From Bhargavaea ullalensis (GTDB taxonomy: Bacteria; Bacillota; Bacilli; Bacillales_A; Planococcaceae): a DNA stretch of 64,000 bases. Shown in pieces: positions 61,695 to 64,000 of this stretch. A program made the position numbers and the translations under genes. Under the pieces are notes generated by a model. The model did no database searches. It was not told the DNA's origin and saw only the letters and a program-made list of their open reading frames with translations. The stretch lies in NCBI RefSeq assembly GCF_040545425.1, contig NZ_JBEPLW010000013.1; one strand, given 5' to 3'. Within the stretch, counting starts at the first letter, position 1. Each line of letters starts with the position of its first letter.

Positions 61695-62180
61695 ATGAAG
61701 GATCACCTTGAACAGGCCCGCCTCCTCGGAAAAGCGGGCCGGCTGGAGGAAGCCGGTGAACTGCTCGTCCGGCTGGCGGCAGATCACCCCGACGACGCGC
61801 AGATCCAATTCGAGTGCGCCCGGAGCCTGGACCGGACAGGAAAAGAGGCGGCCGCCGTTCCTTACTATGAACGGGCGATATCGCTCGGCCTGCCGGAAAA
61901 CGAACAGAAGGACGCTTATCTCGGCCTCGGGAGCACGTGGCGCACGCTCGGCCGATACGACCGGTCCATTGCCGTGCTGGAGGAAGGGAGCAGCCGATTC
62001 CCCGAAGACCGTGCGCTGCAGGTGTTCCGGGCGATGACCCTTTACAACCTGGGGAAACACCGGGAGGCGATGCGCCTGCTTTTGCTGAACCTGGCAGACA
62101 CCTCACTTGATGGCGAAATCCAAAAATACGCACCGGCCATCCGGTTCTACGCCGGGCATCTGGACCGGGTGTGGGAATGA
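61695..62180 (+). CDS. Tetratricopeptide repeat protein
   Basis: Soluble all-helical protein of 161 aa with about three to four TPR units (ARLLGKAGRLEEAGELLVRL; PYYERAISLGLPENEQKDAY; LRTLGRYDRSIAVLEEGSSR-like). It probably mediates protein contacts; the partner is unknown. AAGGGAG precedes the ATG at 61695. Resembles small TPR proteins common in Planococcaceae and Bacillaceae. Confidence 0.85.
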   Translation: MKDHLEQARLLGKAGRLEEAGELLVRLAADHPDDAQIQFECARSLDRTGKEAAAVPYYERAISLGLPENEQKDAYLGLGSTWRTLGRYDRSIAVLEEGSSRFPEDRALQVFRAMTLYNLGKHREAMRLLLLNLADTSLDGEIQKYAPAIRFYAGHLDRVWE

Positions 62181-62210
62181 ACACAGGTCTTATTCCAAAA
62201 AGGAGTTTCC

Positions 62211-62405
62211 ATGAAAACACATTGTTGCGACGAGATGAATGACCAAGCCAACTTCACATGCGAGATACATGAGGAGTTGTTCGACTGCCCGGATCAACTC
62301 ATCTATTACGGTGAAGAGGATCATGATTACGGATTGATCATCCATGATGGAGGCTCTTCTTGCATCCAGATTACTTTTTGTCCCTGGTGCGGTTCGGCGC
62401 TATAG
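62211..62405 (+). CDS. DUF6980-type small cysteine-rich protein
   Basis: 64-aa protein starting MKTHCCDEMNDQANFTCEIH and ending ITFCPWCGSAL. Six or more Cys/His positions, including the CPWC pair, suggest one zinc site. The central IIHDGGSS is characteristic of this small unknown family. AAAAAGGAG precedes the ATG. It may form a unit with the upstream TPR gene. Function unknown. Confidence 0.8.
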   Translation: MKTHCCDEMNDQANFTCEIHEELFDCPDQLIYYGEEDHDYGLIIHDGGSSCIQITFCPWCGSAL

Positions 62406-62494
62406 AACTGATTTGCCCAATCGATCGCACATAGGCAAATTGATGATCAAATCATTGCTGCAAAGTCATAAAAACGGAGGGACAGGGGGTTGCC

Positions 62495-62839
62495 ATGACT
62501 GCATTCAGAAAACTGATTGCCTTCCTGAATCGGATAAAAGAATTCGATGTTTGGGGAGACAAGAAAAACTTGTCCGAAGAAGAAAGAGCGTACTTAGACA
62601 AATGGCCAAAACAAAACCCCTTCGGTTTGATCGGGCTGGTTCTTGGGGGAGCGGCATTTGCGTTTGGGCCGCAATTCGGTTGGATTCCGGTGGCCGCACT
62701 GGTCTTTTGCATCTTGACGCTGTTTACGTTCGACAAGAAAACGGAGGACAACATTTGGCCGTTTTATCTGGGCATCACGCTCTCGCTCATCGGGCTTTAT
62801 ATGTTTATTGCCGGAGAAGTGCATCAACTGGTGCTCTGA
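62495..62839 (+). CDS. Hypothetical membrane protein
   Basis: I do not recognise this 114-aa protein. A soluble, charged N-terminus (DVWGDKKNLSEEERAYLDKW) is followed by three hydrophobic segments: GLIGLVLGGAAFAFG, VAALVFCILTLFTF and FYLGITLSLIGLYMFIAG. GGGGG precedes the ATG, and codon use resembles that of its neighbours apart from a slightly A/T-richer 5' half. No domain can be assigned. Confidence 0.75.
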   Translation: MTAFRKLIAFLNRIKEFDVWGDKKNLSEEERAYLDKWPKQNPFGLIGLVLGGAAFAFGPQFGWIPVAALVFCILTLFTFDKKTEDNIWPFYLGITLSLIGLYMFIAGEVHQLVL

Positions 62840-62859
62840 CCGGGGGCAATGTCTTATAC

Positions 62860-62913
62860 AAAAGGCTCCAACGCGCTAACCTTTTGGCAGCAGACGCCAA
62901 CTTCATGTTGGCG
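62860..62913. terminator. Two hairpins downstream of the hypothetical gene
   Basis: CAAAAGG (62860-62866) pairs with CCTTTTG (62880-62886), and CGCCAAC (62895-62901) with GTTGGCG (62907-62913). Neither is followed by a long T-run on the plus strand. They lie between convergent genes and may stop transcription weakly. Confidence 0.4.
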
Positions 62914-62975
62914 CCGGCTGAGGCAATGCCCGCGGTAAGCGAGGGCCTGCAACGGAAATCAGCACTTTTCACTTT

Positions 62976-63767
62976 TTAGCGTTCCTCGGTACCGTGGCCT
63001 CCGGTTCCAGGAGTTTCGGTCCTCACAATCCAGCTTAAATGCCGCCCCGCTTTCTTGTCCTCTCGGTAGGAGAAGCCGCCGGGGCTTTTGTACGTACAGG
63101 ACCGGTCGATGGCAATACGGCCGGGCGGGATGCCCGCCATGAGCAGCTGCGTTTCCACCGTTTTCTGGTTGTCGATGTGCCATTTGCCGGTCTGACCGTT
63201 GAACCGGATGAAGTCATCCGCGTAGCCGAGCGACCGGAACCGCTCATAGACATCCCGGTCGACTTCGAATTTCTCCTGGCTGAGGGCAGCGCCGATCCGG
63301 ACCCGGAAGTCGAGCGGGTCCAGACCCTCTTCTTCGGTCAAATGCCTGAGCAGCTTCGGTGTGATTTCCTTCACGGTCCCCTGCCAGCCCGAGTGGACGG
63401 CGCCGACTAGGCCAGCGGCTTCATTCCAGAGAAGGACCGGCACACAGTCCGCGGTCAAACTGCCGAGCACGATGTTTGGTTCGTACGTATAGAGCGCATC
63501 GGTGTCGGGAATGGCATCCTCCGTTGTTTCTGCACCCCGTCCGCGGTCTTCCTCAGCCACCCGGTGGAAGTTGGCGCTGTGCGTCTGGCGGCCGCAGACG
63601 AACCGGCCGAGGGGAACGCCGATTTCCTTTGCCAGCTCCCGCCGATTCTGGAGCACGTCCTGCGGATTCAGGCACGCATGGAGGCCCATGTTGTTTTCTT
63701 CGGGCCGGCGTGCATCTTTCATCGTCATGCCGGCCGCAATGTTTCCTTCTTTCACATACATTCGCAT
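62976..63767 (-). CDS. pgeF: Multicopper-type laccase-domain protein PgeF (YlmD/YfiH family)
   Basis: Purine nucleoside/peptidoglycan-editing factor family enzyme, once called polyphenol oxidase, 263 aa. The zinc-site residues are in QTHSANFH, TADCVPVLLW and AVHSGWQGT, all intact. Four in-frame starts lie close together (GTG 63776, ATG 63773, 63767, 63761); AGCAGG is best spaced for 63767. Family members have adenosine deaminase/phosphorylase-like activity or remove misplaced L-Ser from muropeptides; which applies is unknown. Confidence 0.9.
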   Translation of the reverse strand: MRMYVKEGNIAAGMTMKDARRPEENNMGLHACLNPQDVLQNRRELAKEIGVPLGRFVCGRQTHSANFHRVAEEDRGRGAETTEDAIPDTDALYTYEPNIVLGSLTADCVPVLLWNEAAGLVGAVHSGWQGTVKEITPKLLRHLTEEEGLDPLDFRVRIGAALSQEKFEVDRDVYERFRSLGYADDFIRFNGQTGKWHIDNQKTVETQLLMAGIPPGRIAIDRSCTYKSPGGFSYREDKKAGRHLSWIVRTETPGTGGHGTEER

Positions 63768-63853
63768 GGTCATCACCTGCTTCTATCATATCCAAATCCG
63801 AGACTTCCCGCATGTGAAAATCCCGGTAAGAGTAAACCGAAACAAAAATACTG

Positions 63854-63882
63854 TTGACACAAAAGAGGAGCTTCCTTAATAT
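63854..63882 (+). promoter_or_regulatory. Promoter of the last gene
   Basis: TTGACA 63854-63859, a 17-bp spacer, TAATAT 63877-63882. The start point would fall near 63889, within the BirA-like operator. Confidence 0.75.
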
Positions 63883-63885
63883 TTT

Positions 63886-63919
63886 AACTGTTAACCTGAA
63901 ACAAAATTAAGTTTACTCA
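63886..63919. promoter_or_regulatory. BirA-like biotin operator
   Basis: TGTTAACC (63889-63896), 14 nt, then GTTTAC (63911-63916) resembles the Bacillus biotin operator, whose half-sites are TTGTTAACC and GGTTAACAA or GTTTACA about 14-16 nt apart. It overlaps the predicted transcription start. Confidence 0.6.
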
Positions 63920-63940
63920 TTTTAGGAAAGGAAGATTCTC

Positions 63941-64000
63941 ATGCACCAGGCTACAGTCAGTCCCAAATCCCGGTGGCACGCACTGGACCTTGTCCACTGC
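63941..64000 (+). CDS. bioY: Probable biotin transporter BioY, 5' end only
   Basis: Only 20 codons are in the window. The ATG at 63941 has AGGAAAGGAAG upstream. The translated start ends in WHALDLVHC, which resembles the segment just before the first helix of BioY proteins. With the BirA-like operator this favours a biotin gene, and BioY (S component of the biotin ECF importer) is the best guess. Another biotin gene is possible. Confidence 0.45.
   Translation, partial: MHQATVSPKSRWHALDLVHC

Noticed and set aside
62860..62913. Integron attC-like look of the hairpins before pgeF
   Set aside because: The core-site pattern (RYYYAAC with matching GTTRRRY and spacers) is not satisfied, and there is no integrase or cassette context.

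Overview
The window is the origin-proximal part of a Bacillales chromosome, read in the direction opposite to dnaA. dnaA, dnaN, yaaA, recF, gyrB, gyrA and a 16S rRNA gene run on the minus strand from about 10.8 kb down to position 25. rpmH, rnpA, yidC, jag, mnmE, mnmG, rsmG, noc, parA and parB run away on the plus strand. Replication therefore starts at about 9.3-11.3 kb and both arms are read outward. GC-rich coding sequence, Noc plus ParAB, a complete walRKHIJ operon, yyaC, and an M23/LysM/G5 protein just before walR suggest a member of the Planococcaceae (Bhargavaea/Planococcus-like). That family assignment is inference from gene content, not from a database search.

Layout: 25-1953, start of an rrn operon with tandem promoters. 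1954-11300, the dna/gyr genes and the bipartite origin. 11355-21258, ribosome/tRNA modification and chromosome segregation genes with two parS sites. 21325-25732, a DUF554 protein, yyaC, mscS, a DUF951 protein, ychF and a DUF3267 membrane protease-like gene. 26110-33576, rpsF-ssb-rpsR, a DUF2232 protein, gdpP, rplI, dnaB and purA. 33590-43269, a cell-wall hydrolase with a WalR box, walRKHIJ, htrA, a CxxH/CxxC protein and rlmH. 43354-47541, ohr, mqo, an ECF S component and an FMN lactate oxidase-like enzyme. 47738-52111, pstSCAB-phoU. 52317-58371, an ABC ATPase, a citrate transporter with its CitST two-component system, and an NCS2 permease. 58593-64000, marR plus a DHA2 pump, nadX, a TPR protein, two small unknown proteins, pgeF, and the start of a probable biotin transporter behind a BirA-like operator.

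Most genes are conserved core genes. The less ordinary material lies between genes. Short degenerate arrays with a strict or near-strict 21-bp period sit just after gene ends or terminators at 13957-14172, 45627-45689, 52123-52176 and 60816-60871, with a related-looking GGGAAAT cluster at 35385-35475. DnaA boxes outside oriC occur as a head-to-head pair before mnmE and as a cluster over yyzF/rlmH. Noc-type sites (NBS) lie before rpsF and before walR. A well-formed WalR box precedes the M23 hydrolase. cre-like sites stand before the citrate, lactate and malate genes. No mobile element, phage, CRISPR array or toxin/defence island was seen.
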